Below, one piece after another: positions 1 through 7,427 of a stretch of 10,422 nucleotides of DNA. Where the stretch lies: the NCBI GenBank assembly GCA_023387135.1, contig JAEWIK010000266.1:1-10422 (forward strand). The letters run 5' to 3'. The translations under genes and the position numbers were made by a program. The notes beneath the pieces were generated by a model that was given only the letters and a program-made list of their open reading frames with translations, was not told the DNA's origin and did not search any database. This DNA is from Actinomycetes bacterium (GTDB lineage Bacteria; Actinomycetota; Actinomycetes; Propionibacteriales; Propionibacteriaceae). The first letter of the stretch is position 1. Each line of letters opens with the position of its first letter.

Positions 1-183
1 GAGGAACAGCAGGAACGCCAGGACCGCGACGCCCCCGACAGACACCCCGCCGGAGGTCGCCTGGATGATCACTGTCGCCAGTGCCACGGCGAGGACCCCT
101 GCCCCGGGGACCGCCCAGCGGGGCAGCCTGCCGTGGGTCAGGCGGGTCGCCGCGACGCGCGTGCGAGTGGTGCTAGCTGCCAT
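1..183 (-). CDS. pstA: PstA, phosphate ABC transporter permease (N-terminal 61 codons, cut by window edge)
   Basis: This is the second membrane subunit of the PstSCAB phosphate importer, pairing with PstC to form the channel. Only the first 61 residues lie in the window, beginning MAASTTRTRV. A basic cytoplasmic N-terminus (several Arg, one His) is followed by hydrophobic stretches around residues 28-42 and 47-61, which fits the start of a permease. The ATG at 183-181 overlaps the pstC TAA stop by one base (TAATG), and GGAG sits 8 nt upstream inside the pstC end, so translation is probably coupled to pstC. The identification rests mainly on position directly after pstC plus the membrane-protein character, because the conserved permease loop lies outside the window. 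pstB would be expected further left. Confidence 0.82.
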   Translation of the reverse strand, partial: MAASTTRTRVAATRLTHGRLPRWAVPGAGVLAVALATVIIQATSGGVSVGGVAVLAFLLFL

Positions 184-1181
184 TAGTCGGCTCCGGAGTA
201 GGCGGCCCGGCGTGCAACGATCCAGCGGGCGATCATGTTGACGGCCAGGGTGATGACGAACAGGACGAGGCCCGCGGCGATGAGCTGGCTCCGCTTGAGG
301 TCGAAGGCCTCGGGGAAGTTCTGGGCGATGGTCGCCGCGATCGTGTTGGGGTTGTCCGAGGTGAGCAACTGGAAGGTGATGTTGGCGCTGCCTGACAGCA
401 CCATCGTCACCGCCATGGTCTCGCCCAGCGCCCTGCCCAGGCCCAGCATGACCGCCGCCACGATGCCGGGACGGGCGAACGGCAGGACCGCCATCTTCAC
501 CATCTCCCAGCGGGTGGCGCCCAGCGCCAGCGCGGCCTCCTCGTGCAGCTTCGGGGTCTGCAGGAAGACCTCGCGGCACAGCGAGGTGATGATCGGCAGC
601 ACCATGACCGCCAGCACGATGCCGGCGGTCAGGATGGTGCGTCCGGTGGTCGACACCTGCCCGGAGAACAGCGGGAACCAGCCGAGGTGGGCGTTGAGCC
701 AGGCGTAGAGGTCACGGATCGACGTGGCGAACGTGCTCGTCCCCCAGAGCCCGAAGACCACCGACGGCACCGCCGCCAGCAGGTCGATGACGTAGCCCAG
801 CGGCTGGGCGAGCCGCCTGGGCGCGTAGTGCGAGATGAACAGCGCGATCCCCAGCGACACGGGGACCGCCATGAGCAGCGCGAGCACCGCCGCCCAGACA
901 GTGCCGAACGCGTAGGGGGCGACCCAGGAGAAGAACTCGCCGTACGACGAGCCGGGGTCGGCGATCTTCTCGGGCGGCGAGGTGACGGCGGGAGCGCCCT
1001 GGATGATGAGGAAGGTGGCGACGAGGGCGAGGATGACCAGGATCACGATGCCCGCCGCGGTGGCGAGGCCCTTGAAGATCGGGTCGCCGACCCCACGGCG
1101 TTGAGCAGCCATGGCGGTGCCGACAGGCGGGGCGACGGGCGCCCCAGTCCTCGGCGGAGTCATGGGTTTGGTTGTGGACAT
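183..1181 (-). CDS. pstC: PstC, phosphate ABC transporter permease
   Basis: PstC is an inner-membrane permease subunit of the high-affinity phosphate importer; with PstA it forms the pore opened by PstB ATP hydrolysis and fed by PstS. The 332-residue protein has a Pro/Thr-rich cytoplasmic tail (1-37), a first membrane helix at about 38-62, an extracytoplasmic loop, then further helices at about 95-117, 128-147, 183-201, 236-256 and near 302-322. The cytoplasmic EAA loop typical of ABC permeases is visible at about 214-234 (EEAALALGATRWEMV), followed by a GRALGET-type segment characteristic of PstC. Length is typical for the family. The ATG at 1181 is preceded by GAAGGGACGCG, the same Shine-Dalgarno context as pstS. 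Downstream starts at residues 7 and 24 lack such a site in this position. It is separated from pstS by 117 nt containing a strong hairpin and overlaps pstA by 1 nt. Confidence 0.95.
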   Translation of the reverse strand: MSTTKPMTPPRTGAPVAPPVGTAMAAQRRGVGDPIFKGLATAAGIVILVILALVATFLIIQGAPAVTSPPEKIADPGSSYGEFFSWVAPYAFGTVWAAVLALLMAVPVSLGIALFISHYAPRRLAQPLGYVIDLLAAVPSVVFGLWGTSTFATSIRDLYAWLNAHLGWFPLFSGQVSTTGRTILTAGIVLAVMVLPIITSLCREVFLQTPKLHEEAALALGATRWEMVKMAVLPFARPGIVAAVMLGLGRALGETMAVTMVLSGSANITFQLLTSDNPNTIAATIAQNFPEAFDLKRSQLIAAGLVLFVITLAVNMIARWIVARRAAYSGAD

Positions 1182-1216
1182 CGCGTCCCTTCAGCGCAGG
1201 GTGTGAGCCAGACGTG

Positions 1217-1262
1217 CGCAACGTGGCGATGGTAGGCCATGGGCCACCACCGCCACGTCGCG
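1217..1262 (-). promoter_or_regulatory. Strong hairpin in the pstS-pstC gap (attenuator or mRNA stabiliser)
   Basis: The core inverted repeat spans 1221-1258. The left arm starts ACGTGGCG and the right arm ends CGCCACGT, giving about 16 base pairs with one mismatch and one bulged base around a 3-nt loop. After one more mismatch, three further pairs extend it to 1217-1262. It lies about 40 nt after the pstS stop and 36 nt before the pstC ATG and has no U-run. In ABC importer operons such structures commonly let the binding protein be made in excess of the permeases, by partial termination or by protecting the 3' end of the upstream message. Which of these applies here is inference. Confidence 0.6.
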
Positions 1263-1298
1263 TTCATTCGGTGTCGGACCGGTCGTCGGGTCGCGTCG

Positions 1299-2417
1299 TC
1301 ACTTGATGGAGCCGATGGCCGTGGCCACCTCGGCGCTCAACTCGGACGGCAGCGGGGCCGACTTGGCGGCGCCGGCGGCGGCCTGCTGGCCCTCGGCGGA
1401 GGTGATGTAGCCGAGGTAGGCCTTCACCAGGGACGCCTTGGCGGGATCGCTGTAGGTCTCGCAGGCGATCGCGTAGGAGACCAGCACCGCCGGGTAGGCG
1501 CCCTCGACCTTGCGGTCGAGCTTGAGCGCGATGTCGCTCGCCGACCTGCCCTCGACCTTCGGCGACTTCTCGGCGATCATGGCCGCCGCCTCGGCGGTCG
1601 GCTTGAGCACCTTGCCGCCGATCATCAGGGAGGCGACGCCCAGCGAACCCGCCGCGGACTCGTCGGCGTAGCCGATGATGTTCTTGCCGTTGGTCACGGC
1701 GTCGATGACGCCGGCGGTCTGGCTGCCTGCCTCACCCTTCAGGTCCTTGGGCCAGTCGTCGGCGGCGCCGTACGTCCACACCTCGGGCGCGAGCTGGCTC
1801 AGCGTGTCGGTGAAGTTGTTGGTGGTGCCCGACGCGTCCTGACGGTGGACGGTGGTGATGTCGGCGTCCGGAAGCGTCACGCCGGAGTTCGTCGCGGCGA
1901 TCGCCGGATCGTTCCACTTGGTGACCTGGCCGGTGAAGATCTTGGCGAGGGTCACCGGGTCGAGCGTGAGGTCCTTGACGCCCTCGACGTTGTAGACAGC
2001 GGCGATCGGCGAGATGTAGATCGGGATGTTGAGGGCGCTGGAGTCGGCGGCGCAGCCGGCGAACTTGCCCGCGCCCATCTCCTCGTCCTTCAACGGACGG
2101 TCGGAACCCGCGAAGTCGGCCTTGCCGGCGGCGAAGGCGTCACGGCCGGCGCCGGAGCCGTTCGGGTTGTAGTTGACAGTCACGCCGGGGTTGGCGGTCT
2201 GGAAGCCTGAGATCCAGGTCGTCTGCGCGGTCTTGGTGGACGACGCGCCTTCACCGGCGAGCGTGCCGGACAGGGCGGCACCGGAGCCCGCGGGCGCCGA
2301 GGACGACGAGCCGCCGGGAGCGGCGGTGTTGGCGGGCGCTTCATTGGCAGCGCAGGCTGCGAGGCTCAGAGCAGTGGTTGCCGCCAATACCGTGGCGGCG
2401 ATGCGAGTGGTCTTCAC
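1299..2417 (-). CDS. pstS: PstS, phosphate-binding lipoprotein
   Basis: PstS is the extracytoplasmic receptor that captures inorganic phosphate and delivers it to PstC/PstA. The 372-residue product starts with a lipoprotein signal peptide ending in a LAAC lipobox, with lipidated Cys22, followed by an Ala/Ser/Gly/Pro-rich linker (23-50). Phosphate-pocket motifs are all visible: GEGAS at 55-59, GSGAG at 87-91 followed by DFAGSD at 101-106, and RQDASGT at 192-198. The start is a GTG at 2417, placed 6 nt after the GGA of GAAGGGACGCGC and giving the correct signal-peptide N-terminus (MKTTRIAA). The gene leads a pst operon: pstC follows after 117 nt with a hairpin between. A PHO-box-like repeat array at 2480-2523 lies 62 nt upstream, so induction by phosphate starvation is likely. 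Confidence 0.96.
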   Translation of the reverse strand: MKTTRIAATVLAATTALSLAACAANEAPANTAAPGGSSSSAPAGSGAALSGTLAGEGASSTKTAQTTWISGFQTANPGVTVNYNPNGSGAGRDAFAAGKADFAGSDRPLKDEEMGAGKFAGCAADSSALNIPIYISPIAAVYNVEGVKDLTLDPVTLAKIFTGQVTKWNDPAIAATNSGVTLPDADITTVHRQDASGTTNNFTDTLSQLAPEVWTYGAADDWPKDLKGEAGSQTAGVIDAVTNGKNIIGYADESAAGSLGVASLMIGGKVLKPTAEAAAMIAEKSPKVEGRSASDIALKLDRKVEGAYPAVLVSYAIACETYSDPAKASLVKAYLGYITSAEGQQAAAGAAKSAPLPSELSAEVATAIGSIK

Positions 2418-2589
2418 GCGCGTCCCTTCGGGCTACGTTCTCATCAAGAGCGGTTTGCTCTGAGGTCGAACCTGCCAAAGCCGGTTGACCGCACGGATAC
2501 TCGTTGGTGAACAACCGGTGAATAGCCGCGAAAGGTCTGCGCGGCCCCGTTATGAGTCCGAGACCCGGCGGACGGAGGGACGCCCGCGC
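2418..2589. other. Intergenic region between mutT1 and pstS
   Basis: This 172-nt gap contains the pstS control region. Besides the PHO box there is a small perfect hairpin in the pstS leader (AGAGC/GCTCT, about 2451-2465) and a weak 5-bp stem, GTCCG/CGGAC at 2556-2573, just after the mutT1 stop. The weak stem could be a poor terminator for the upstream operon. Neither hairpin is strong enough to call as a functional element. Confidence 0.4.
2480..2523 (-). promoter_or_regulatory. PHO box upstream of pstS: four contiguous 11-nt direct-repeat units
   Basis: On the minus strand four 11-nt units sit end to end at 2523-2513, 2512-2502, 2501-2491 and 2490-2480. The second, GTTCACCAACG, matches the direct-repeat consensus known for Streptomyces PhoP (G, G/T, TCA, then pyrimidines, R, S, G) at 10 of 11 positions. 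The fourth, GGTCAACCGGC, matches at 9, and the first, ATTCACCGGTT, at 7. The third is degenerate. Tandem 11-nt spacing is the known hallmark of PhoP/RegX3-type operators. I infer that a phosphate-response regulator encoded elsewhere binds here to activate pstS. No convincing -10 box is obvious in the roughly 60 nt between the array and the GTG start. Confidence 0.8.
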
Positions 2590-3480
2590 CTAGATGCGGG
2601 GCTTGTGGAACTCCAGCGCCGCCAGGCCGCCGGACGTGCTGAGGTGCGCGACGATGACTGCCCCTGGCTGCAGCGGACGCACGGGCACCCCCAGCGCCTC
2701 CAGCATGGTCGGCAGCACCGGCCGGTGCCCGCAGATCGCGAGCGGCAGCCGCGTCTCGATGGTCTCCTTGACAAGGCGGTTCATCAGCGAGGCGACCGAC
2801 TTGAGGTTCTGCTTGGCCTGTTCCTCGCTGAAGGTCGACCAGCCCTCGATCTCGATCTTCGCCGCCTTGCCGAAGGGCTTCAGCGTCTGCATGCAGCGCA
2901 CCGAACTGGACGAGACCGCGCGCTTCACCCCATACGCCTGCAACAGCGGCACGAGCAGGTCGCTCTGCCGCCGTCCCCGGGAATCCAGCGGACGGGTCTG
3001 GTCGCGGCCCGACCAGTACTTGCGCAGCATGGCCTTCGCGTGGCGCACCATGAGCACGGGCACGGTGTCGGGCAGGTCCAGGGCCTGTTGCAGCACGGGC
3101 ACCTCGTCGCCGTAGGTGAGCCTGCCGAGCGCATCGTGGACCGGCACCCAGCGGGCCTCGTCCACCTCGCTGCTGGGCTTGTGCTTGCCGTTCCTGACGA
3201 CGTGGCCACGCCAGTAGTCGACAGACTTCTGCCCGGCGTTGACCGGGTAGCCGACCCTGCCGACGGGGGCCCCGAGCCTCACCTTGAGGCCGGTCTCCTC
3301 CCGCGTCTCGCGGACCGCGCAGCCCGGCAGGTACTCGTCGGGATCGACCTTGCCCTTGGGCAGGCTCCAGTCGTCGTAGCGCGGACGGTGGACGAGCAGC
3401 ACCTCCTGCACGCCGTCGCGGCTGCGGAAGACCACGGTGCCGGCGGCAGAGATCCGCTTCTTGGGGCTCTTGTCTGCCAT
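2590..3480 (-). CDS. mutT1: MutT1-type two-domain protein: Nudix hydrolase plus histidine phosphatase
   Basis: The 296-residue protein joins an N-terminal Nudix domain to a C-terminal histidine-phosphatase (SixA/phosphoglycerate-mutase-like) domain. The Nudix box runs from Gly43 to Leu65: G, five residues, Glu49, seven residues, then RETREETGL, with the metal-binding glutamates Glu58, Glu61 and Glu62 intact. The phosphatase domain begins near residue 140 with the catalytic RHA motif (Arg146-His147-Ala148); the second catalytic His252 lies in a CGHRP motif. The same fusion in mycobacteria (MutT1) hydrolyses 8-oxo-(d)GTP and diadenosine polyphosphates, and there too its gene neighbours ppk1; substrate use here is inferred. 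The ATG lies one base after the ppk1 stop (TGA-c-ATG), so translation is probably coupled, with only a weak Shine-Dalgarno sequence of its own. It is the last gene of the mshD-ppk1-mutT1 unit. Confidence 0.9.
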   Translation of the reverse strand: MADKSPKKRISAAGTVVFRSRDGVQEVLLVHRPRYDDWSLPKGKVDPDEYLPGCAVRETREETGLKVRLGAPVGRVGYPVNAGQKSVDYWRGHVVRNGKHKPSSEVDEARWVPVHDALGRLTYGDEVPVLQQALDLPDTVPVLMVRHAKAMLRKYWSGRDQTRPLDSRGRRQSDLLVPLLQAYGVKRAVSSSSVRCMQTLKPFGKAAKIEIEGWSTFSEEQAKQNLKSVASLMNRLVKETIETRLPLAICGHRPVLPTMLEALGVPVRPLQPGAVIVAHLSTSGGLAALEFHKPRI

Positions 3481-3481
3481 G

Positions 3482-5608
3482 TCACCGCGCCTCGGCGCGC
3501 TCCGAACGACGCTGGCCCATCACGGAGATGAGGTGGTCCTGGATGTCGAGCAGGGGAGTGCCGTCCTCGGCGAGGGTCCGCTGCGTCCAGACGTCCCGTT
3601 CGAGCCACCAGGACGCCGTCTGGTCGTCGAAGGCGAGGTCGAAGAGCGACTCGATCTGGGCGATGTGGCGGGGGTTGGTGAGCCCGACCAGCACTTCCAC
3701 CCGCCTGTCGAGGTTGCGGTGCATGAGGTCGGACGATCCGATGCCGACCAGCGGGTCTCCCGCGTTGGCGAACCAGAACAGCCTGCTGTGTTCGAGGAAG
3801 CGTCCCAGGATGCTGCGCACCCTGATGTTCTCCGACAGCCCAGGGATGCCCGGCATGACGCTGCAGATGCCGCGCACCCACAGGTCGACCTTCACCCCGG
3901 CCTGCGAGGCGCGGTAGAGCGCGTCGGTGATCGCCTCGTCGACGATGGAGTTGACCTTGATCTTCACTCCGGACGGCTTGCCGGCCCTGTGGTTGGAGAT
4001 CTCGCGCTCGATGGCGGCGATGATGCCCTTGCGGGTGCTGTGGGGAGCCACCAGCAGCCTGCGGTAGCGGGTCTCCTGCGACATCCCCGACAGGTGGTTG
4101 AAGAGCTTCGCGACGTCCTCGGTGATCACGGGGTTCGAGGTGAGCAGGCCCATGTCCTCGTACAGCCTGGCGGTCTTGGGGTTGTAGTTGCCGGTCCCGA
4201 TGTGGACGTAGCGCCGCAGCCCCGTCGGCTCCTCGCGCACGACGAGCGACAGCTTGCAGTGGGTCTTGAGGCCGAGCATCCCGTAGACGACGTGGCAGCC
4301 TGCCTTCTCCAGCTTGCGGGCCCACTCGATGTTCGCCTGCTCGTCGAAGCGCGCCTTGATCTCGACGAGGGCGAGCACCTGCTTGCCCGCCTGCGCCGCC
4401 TCGATGAGGGCGTCGATGATCGGCGAGTCGCCGGACGTCCGGTAGAGAGTCTGCTTGATGGCCAGGACCGACGGGTCGGCGGCCGCCTGCTCGATGAAGC
4501 GCTGCACGCTGGTGGCGAACGAGTCGTAGGGGTGGTGCAGCAGCACGTCCCGCCGCTTGAGGGCGGCGAACAGGTCGGCGGGACGGGCGGTCTCGACCTC
4601 GGCCAGCTCGGGATGCGTCTTGGGCAGGAAGGCCGGGTAGCTGAGGGCCTCGCGGTCGAGATCGGCCAGCGCGAACAGGCCTGTGAGGTCGAGCGGGCCG
4701 GGGAGCCTGAAGACCTCCTTCTCGCTGATGTCGAGTTCGCTGACGAGCAGGTGGAGCATCTTGTCGTCGATGTCCTGCTCGACCTCGAGCCTGACGGGCG
4801 GGCGTCCCACCTTGCGGCGCAGGAGTTCCTTCTCCAGCGCGTACAGCAGGTTCTCGGCGTCGTCCTCCTCGACCTCGACGTCCTCGTTGCGGGTGACCCT
4901 GAACGTGCTGTGGCCGATCACCTGCATGCCGGAGAACACCTCGCCGAGATGGCTGGCGATCACGTCCTCCAGCGGCACGAACCTGCCGCCGCCGAGCGGG
5001 ATGAACCGGCTCAGGATGGTGGGCACCTTGATGCGCGCGAACTGCCGGGCGCCCGTGACAGGGTTCTTCAGCAGGACCGCCAGGTTGACGCTCAGCCCGG
5101 AGATGTAGGGGAACGGGTGGGACGGGTCGACGGCCAGGGGGGTGAGGACGGGGAAGATCCTGGCCTCGAACAGGTCGGTCATCTGCGCGCGTTCGTCCGA
5201 GGTCAGTTCCTCCCAGCGCAGGATCTCGATGCCGTGGTCGCTGAGCGCGGGACGAATCTCGTCGGCGAACACCCGTGACTGCTCCGTCACGAGTTCGCGG
5301 GTGCGGGCGAGGATCGCGTCGTGCAGTTCGCGGGGGAGCAGGTTGGACGCTCCGGGCACCGCGACGCCGGCGGCGATCCTGCGCTTCAGGCCCGCGACGC
5401 GCACCATGAAGAACTCGTCGAGGTTCGAGGAGAAGATGGCGAGGAACCTGGTGCGTTCCAGCAGGGGCACCCTGACGGGATCCCTGGCGAGGTCGAGGAC
5501 GCGCGCGTTGAACGCCAGCCACGACAGCTCGCGGTCGCTGAACCTGTCAGCGGGCAGTTCGGGGAGGTCGAGGTCTTCGACGCTCGCTTCGTCTTCGACA
5601 AAGGTCAT
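3482..5608 (-). CDS. ppk1: Polyphosphate kinase 1
   Basis: Ppk1 reversibly transfers the gamma phosphate of ATP onto inorganic polyphosphate chains. At 708 residues it is of normal family length. The N-terminal domain is recognisable from the [17 protein letters not shown] segment (about 25-41) followed by the [17 protein letters not shown] segment. The two conserved catalytic-domain histidines are present: His450 in a KTHCK motif, corresponding to the autophosphorylated histidine of E. coli PPK, and His630 in [12 protein letters not shown]. The nucleotide and magnesium-binding core around [17 protein letters not shown] is intact, so the enzyme should be active. The ATG overlaps the mshD stop as ATGA, with GGAG 6 nt upstream within mshD, indicating translational coupling. 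mutT1 follows after 1 nt, and the pst phosphate import genes lie just beyond, linking uptake to storage. Confidence 0.97.
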   Translation of the reverse strand: MTFVEDEASVEDLDLPELPADRFSDRELSWLAFNARVLDLARDPVRVPLLERTRFLAIFSSNLDEFFMVRVAGLKRRIAAGVAVPGASNLLPRELHDAILARTRELVTEQSRVFADEIRPALSDHGIEILRWEELTSDERAQMTDLFEARIFPVLTPLAVDPSHPFPYISGLSVNLAVLLKNPVTGARQFARIKVPTILSRFIPLGGGRFVPLEDVIASHLGEVFSGMQVIGHSTFRVTRNEDVEVEEDDAENLLYALEKELLRRKVGRPPVRLEVEQDIDDKMLHLLVSELDISEKEVFRLPGPLDLTGLFALADLDREALSYPAFLPKTHPELAEVETARPADLFAALKRRDVLLHHPYDSFATSVQRFIEQAAADPSVLAIKQTLYRTSGDSPIIDALIEAAQAGKQVLALVEIKARFDEQANIEWARKLEKAGCHVVYGMLGLKTHCKLSLVVREEPTGLRRYVHIGTGNYNPKTARLYEDMGLLTSNPVITEDVAKLFNHLSGMSQETRYRRLLVAPHSTRKGIIAAIEREISNHRAGKPSGVKIKVNSIVDEAITDALYRASQAGVKVDLWVRGICSVMPGIPGLSENIRVRSILGRFLEHSRLFWFANAGDPLVGIGSSDLMHRNLDRRVEVLVGLTNPRHIAQIESLFDLAFDDQTASWWLERDVWTQRTLAEDGTPLLDIQDHLISVMGQRRSERAEAR

Positions 5609-6456
5609 GGTTGCTCCTGCACCGGAACGTACAAGACGTCGCGATGCGCGACCTGAAACCCGGTGGATTCGTACAGTTGTACAGCCACCCTATCCGCGCT
5701 GTCGACGTAGAGGATCACCCGTGTGCGGCCGCGTTCCCGCAGGTGGTCGAGGCCTGCGTCGAGCAGCGCGCGACCGATCCCCCGTCCCTGGGCTTCGGGG
5801 TGGACGCCGAGCACGTAGACCTCGCCGGTGTCCTCGTCATGGACCTTGGTCCAGTGGAAGCCGACCAGCCTGTCGCCGTCGAAGGCGAGGATGAGTCCCG
5901 CCGGGTCGAACCAGCTCTCCGCCATGCGCGCCTGCAGGTCGTCGAGGCTCAGCGAACCCTGTTCGGGGTGGTCGGCGAAGGCGGCGGCGTTGACGGCGAG
6001 CACCTGCTCGGCATCGTCGCCGGTGAACCCGCGCAGCGTGATGCCGGACGGGACGGGCCCGGCGGCCGGCTTAGTGAGCGGCTTCTCCATGATGAACAGC
6101 GCCCGTCCGGGGATCAGGCCCGCCGAGGCCGCGAAGCCGCGCGCGGCGGGGGTGTCGCCGAAAGCCCACACGGCGGTCGGGGTGTCCGCCGCCAGCGTGG
6201 CGAGCAGCCCGGTCCCGATGCCACGCCTGCGGTGCGCGGGGTCGACGACGAGCTGGGCGGTGGCGTACTCGATGCTGTGGTGCAGGTAGCCGACGAGTTC
6301 GCCGTCCACCTCGTGCAGCAGGTGGCGTGCCGAGTCGTCGGCGCGGGCCAGCCGCGCCGCCTCGTTGAGCGGGTCGGTGCCGTCGGCGGCCGCGGCGCGA
6401 GCGGCGAGGGCGTCCACTGCCCGCGCCTCGTCACTGCTGAGCGAGGACTTCCACAT
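5605..6456 (-). CDS. mshD: MshD, mycothiol synthase (double GNAT acetyltransferase)
   Basis: MshD performs the last step of mycothiol synthesis, acetylating Cys-GlcN-Ins with acetyl-CoA. The 283-residue protein is a tandem of two GNAT domains. The N-terminal one has a degenerate-style acetyl-CoA loop, RRRGIG (76-81), after LVVDP. The C-terminal one has [16 protein letters not shown], with the pyrophosphate loop Q223-G228. The segments [13 protein letters not shown] and [11 protein letters not shown], followed by GFHWTKVH, closely resemble known mycobacterial MshD sequences. It is somewhat shorter than the roughly 315 residues in Mycobacterium. The ATG at 6456 has no convincing Shine-Dalgarno sequence (GTCTGCTGAC precedes it), so initiation may be weak or depend on glnR readthrough, which ends 68 nt upstream. 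The stop codon overlaps the ppk1 start. The glnR-mshD adjacency is also seen in Mycobacterium tuberculosis (Rv0818-Rv0819), supporting both names. Confidence 0.94.
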   Translation of the reverse strand: MWKSSLSSDEARAVDALAARAAAADGTDPLNEAARLARADDSARHLLHEVDGELVGYLHHSIEYATAQLVVDPAHRRRGIGTGLLATLAADTPTAVWAFGDTPAARGFAASAGLIPGRALFIMEKPLTKPAAGPVPSGITLRGFTGDDAEQVLAVNAAAFADHPEQGSLSLDDLQARMAESWFDPAGLILAFDGDRLVGFHWTKVHDEDTGEVYVLGVHPEAQGRGIGRALLDAGLDHLRERGRTRVILYVDSADRVAVQLYESTGFQVAHRDVLYVPVQEQP

Positions 6457-6483
6457 GTCAGCAGACTAACCGGGGCGAACAGG

Positions 6484-6515
6484 GGTCCGCGCGTCCGGGT
6501 TCGGCTCGCGGGACC
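6484..6515 (-). promoter_or_regulatory. Hairpin between glnR and mshD
   Basis: In the 68-nt gap after the glnR stop, GGTCC-g-CGCG pairs with CGCGGGACC (9 base pairs with one bulge), and an inner CCG/CGG pairing caps it. It starts 9 nt after the glnR stop on the transcribed strand. With no U-run it could be a partial terminator that separates glnR output from the mshD-ppk1-mutT1 unit; this role is inference. Confidence 0.4.
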
Positions 6516-6524
6516 GGCGGGTGC

Positions 6525-7199
6525 TCAGCGGCGGGCGCCCTCGGGGGAGAACCTGTAGCCGACATTGCGGACGGTGCCGATCAGGGCCTCGTGGTCGGGC
6601 CCGAGCTTGGCGCGCAGCCGCCTGATGTGGACGTCGACAGTCCTGGTGCCGCCGTAGTAGTCGTAGCCCCAGACGTCCGCCAGCAGGTGTTCGCGGCTGA
6701 ACACGCGGCCGGGGTGCTGCACGAGGTACTTGAGCAGTTCGAACTCGGTGTACGTGAGGTCGAGCGGCTCCCCGTCCTTCACCGCCGAGTACGCGGCGTC
6801 GTCGATGACGATGCCGCCGGACGAGATGAGGCCGTCGTTGCCCGCCGCCGTCACCAGCAACCTGATCCTGGCTTCCCACTCCGCCAGTCCCGCAGCCTCG
6901 ACGATGACGTCCGACAGGCCCCAGTCGGAGCTGACCGCCGCCAGGCCCGACTCGGCGAGCATGAGCAGGAGCGGGACGGTGCTGCCGCTGGAGCCGAAGA
7001 GCCGCGCCATCATGCGGGCACCGGCGAGGTCCTGGCGACCGTCGAGCACGACGAGGTCGCACCGTGCCGACTCGGTGAGCGCCTGCGTGTCGGCCGCGAC
7101 GAGGTGGATCTCGTGCGGCAGCAGGGCGAGGACCGGCAGTGACTGCTCGGCGGACCCGCTTTGTGCCAGGGCATTGCTGACAACGAGGAGCTGCGCCAT
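6525..7199 (-). CDS. glnR: GlnR-family orphan response regulator (nitrogen regulator)
   Basis: This 224-residue OmpR-like DNA-binding protein closely resembles actinobacterial GlnR, the global regulator of nitrogen assimilation genes. The N-terminal receiver-like domain (about 1-115) is atypical. It keeps an aspartate at the usual phospho-site (Asp53 in VVLDGRQDL), but the acidic pair after the first strand is missing (LLVVSNALAQ). That fits the known phosphorylation-independent dimerisation of GlnR. The SDWGL segment near residues 94-98 is also GlnR-like. The C-terminal winged helix (about 125-222) contains LTYTEFELLKYL, the VWGYDYYGGTRTVDVHIRRLRAKLG recognition region and GTVRNVGYRF, nearly superimposable on mycobacterial GlnR. 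The ATG at 7199 was chosen because it follows a strong GGGAGGGAGGT site and gives the family N-terminus; an in-frame upstream ATG (7313) would add an unrelated tail. No sensor kinase is adjacent. mshD follows. Confidence 0.87.
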   Translation of the reverse strand: MAQLLVVSNALAQSGSAEQSLPVLALLPHEIHLVAADTQALTESARCDLVVLDGRQDLAGARMMARLFGSSGSTVPLLLMLAESGLAAVSSDWGLSDVIVEAAGLAEWEARIRLLVTAAGNDGLISSGGIVIDDAAYSAVKDGEPLDLTYTEFELLKYLVQHPGRVFSREHLLADVWGYDYYGGTRTVDVHIRRLRAKLGPDHEALIGTVRNVGYRFSPEGARR

Positions 7200-7230
7200 C
7201 CCCACCTCCCTCCCGTGAGAGTCCGGCGTC

Positions 7231-7236
7231 AGAATA
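7231..7236 (-). promoter_or_regulatory. Putative -10 box of glnR
   Basis: On the minus strand TATTCT fits the actinobacterial TAnnnT -10 pattern and lies 31 nt upstream of the glnR ATG, which would give a leader of about 25 nt carrying the GGAGGT ribosome site. No clear TTGACA-like -35 is seen about 17 nt further upstream. Confidence 0.45.
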
Positions 7237-7332
7237 CTGGCTCGGCCCGGTGTCGGTGCGCTCCGACCGCGGCTGCCTCCTTCGCCTTCCACGGGTCTCG
7301 TGAGCGGGCCCACGCGCCGCAGGCGTCTCCGG

Positions 7333-7427
7333 TACTGTCTTTACCGGCAGAGCCCGGCGGGGTTGCTGGGCAAGGTGGTCACTTGGCCTGTCGCACGCAA
7401 GACAGTCGACCCCTGGAAGGACCCGCC
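7333..7427 (+). promoter_or_regulatory. Promoter-like box and leader of array copy 1
   Basis: TACTGT at 7333-7338, preceded by CGG, fits a TAnnnT -10 box and is followed by an 89-nt leader to the ATG. The leader shares blocks with those of copies 2 and 3: GGTGGTCACTTGGCC at about 7374-7388, GACAGTCGACC at 7401-7411 and the ribosome site GGAAGGACC. Its first half is more divergent from copies 2 and 3 than those are from each other. Confidence 0.5.

Larger units (their letters stand above)
7200..7427. other. Divergent control region between glnR and the secreted-protein array
   Basis: These 228 nt separate the minus-strand block from the plus-strand array. The left part holds the glnR leader and its putative -10 box. 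The right part (7333-7427) holds the promoter-like box and leader of the first array gene. The middle, about 7245-7325, shows no gene and no motif I can support. Confidence 0.6.

Noticed and set aside
1239..2210. 323-codon plus-strand open frame opposite pstS
   Set aside because: Shadow of pstS, with Gly/Val/Arg/Asp-biased composition and no recognisable motifs.
2556..2573. Possible terminator after mutT1
   Set aside because: Only a 5-bp stem with an 8-nt loop and no U-run; too weak to call.
3437..5278. Long plus-strand open frame of 613 codons opposite ppk1
   Set aside because: It is antisense to a clearly identified ppk1 with intact motifs. Its translation is Val/Asp/Arg/Gly-rich low-complexity sequence typical of antisense frames in high-GC DNA.
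3279..5522. Long minus-strand open frame of 747 codons overlapping ppk1 and mutT1 in another frame
   Set aside because: Arg/Pro/Gly/Ala-biased shadow translation with no domain features; both genuine genes occupy the other frames.
6470..6480. Single PHO-box-like unit (GTTCGCCCCGG on the minus strand) just before mshD
   Set aside because: An isolated 11-mer with no neighbouring repeat units, overlapping the translation start region; tandem units are required for a credible operator.
7200..7313. N-terminal extension of glnR to an upstream ATG
   Set aside because: It would add 38 residues unlike the family and bury the strong GGAGGT ribosome site and the likely promoter inside the gene.
7161..7427. 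Upstream extension of array copy 1 to position 7161
   Set aside because: It would place about 89 residues before a canonical signal peptide and overlap glnR; the internal ATG has a good ribosome site matching the other copies.
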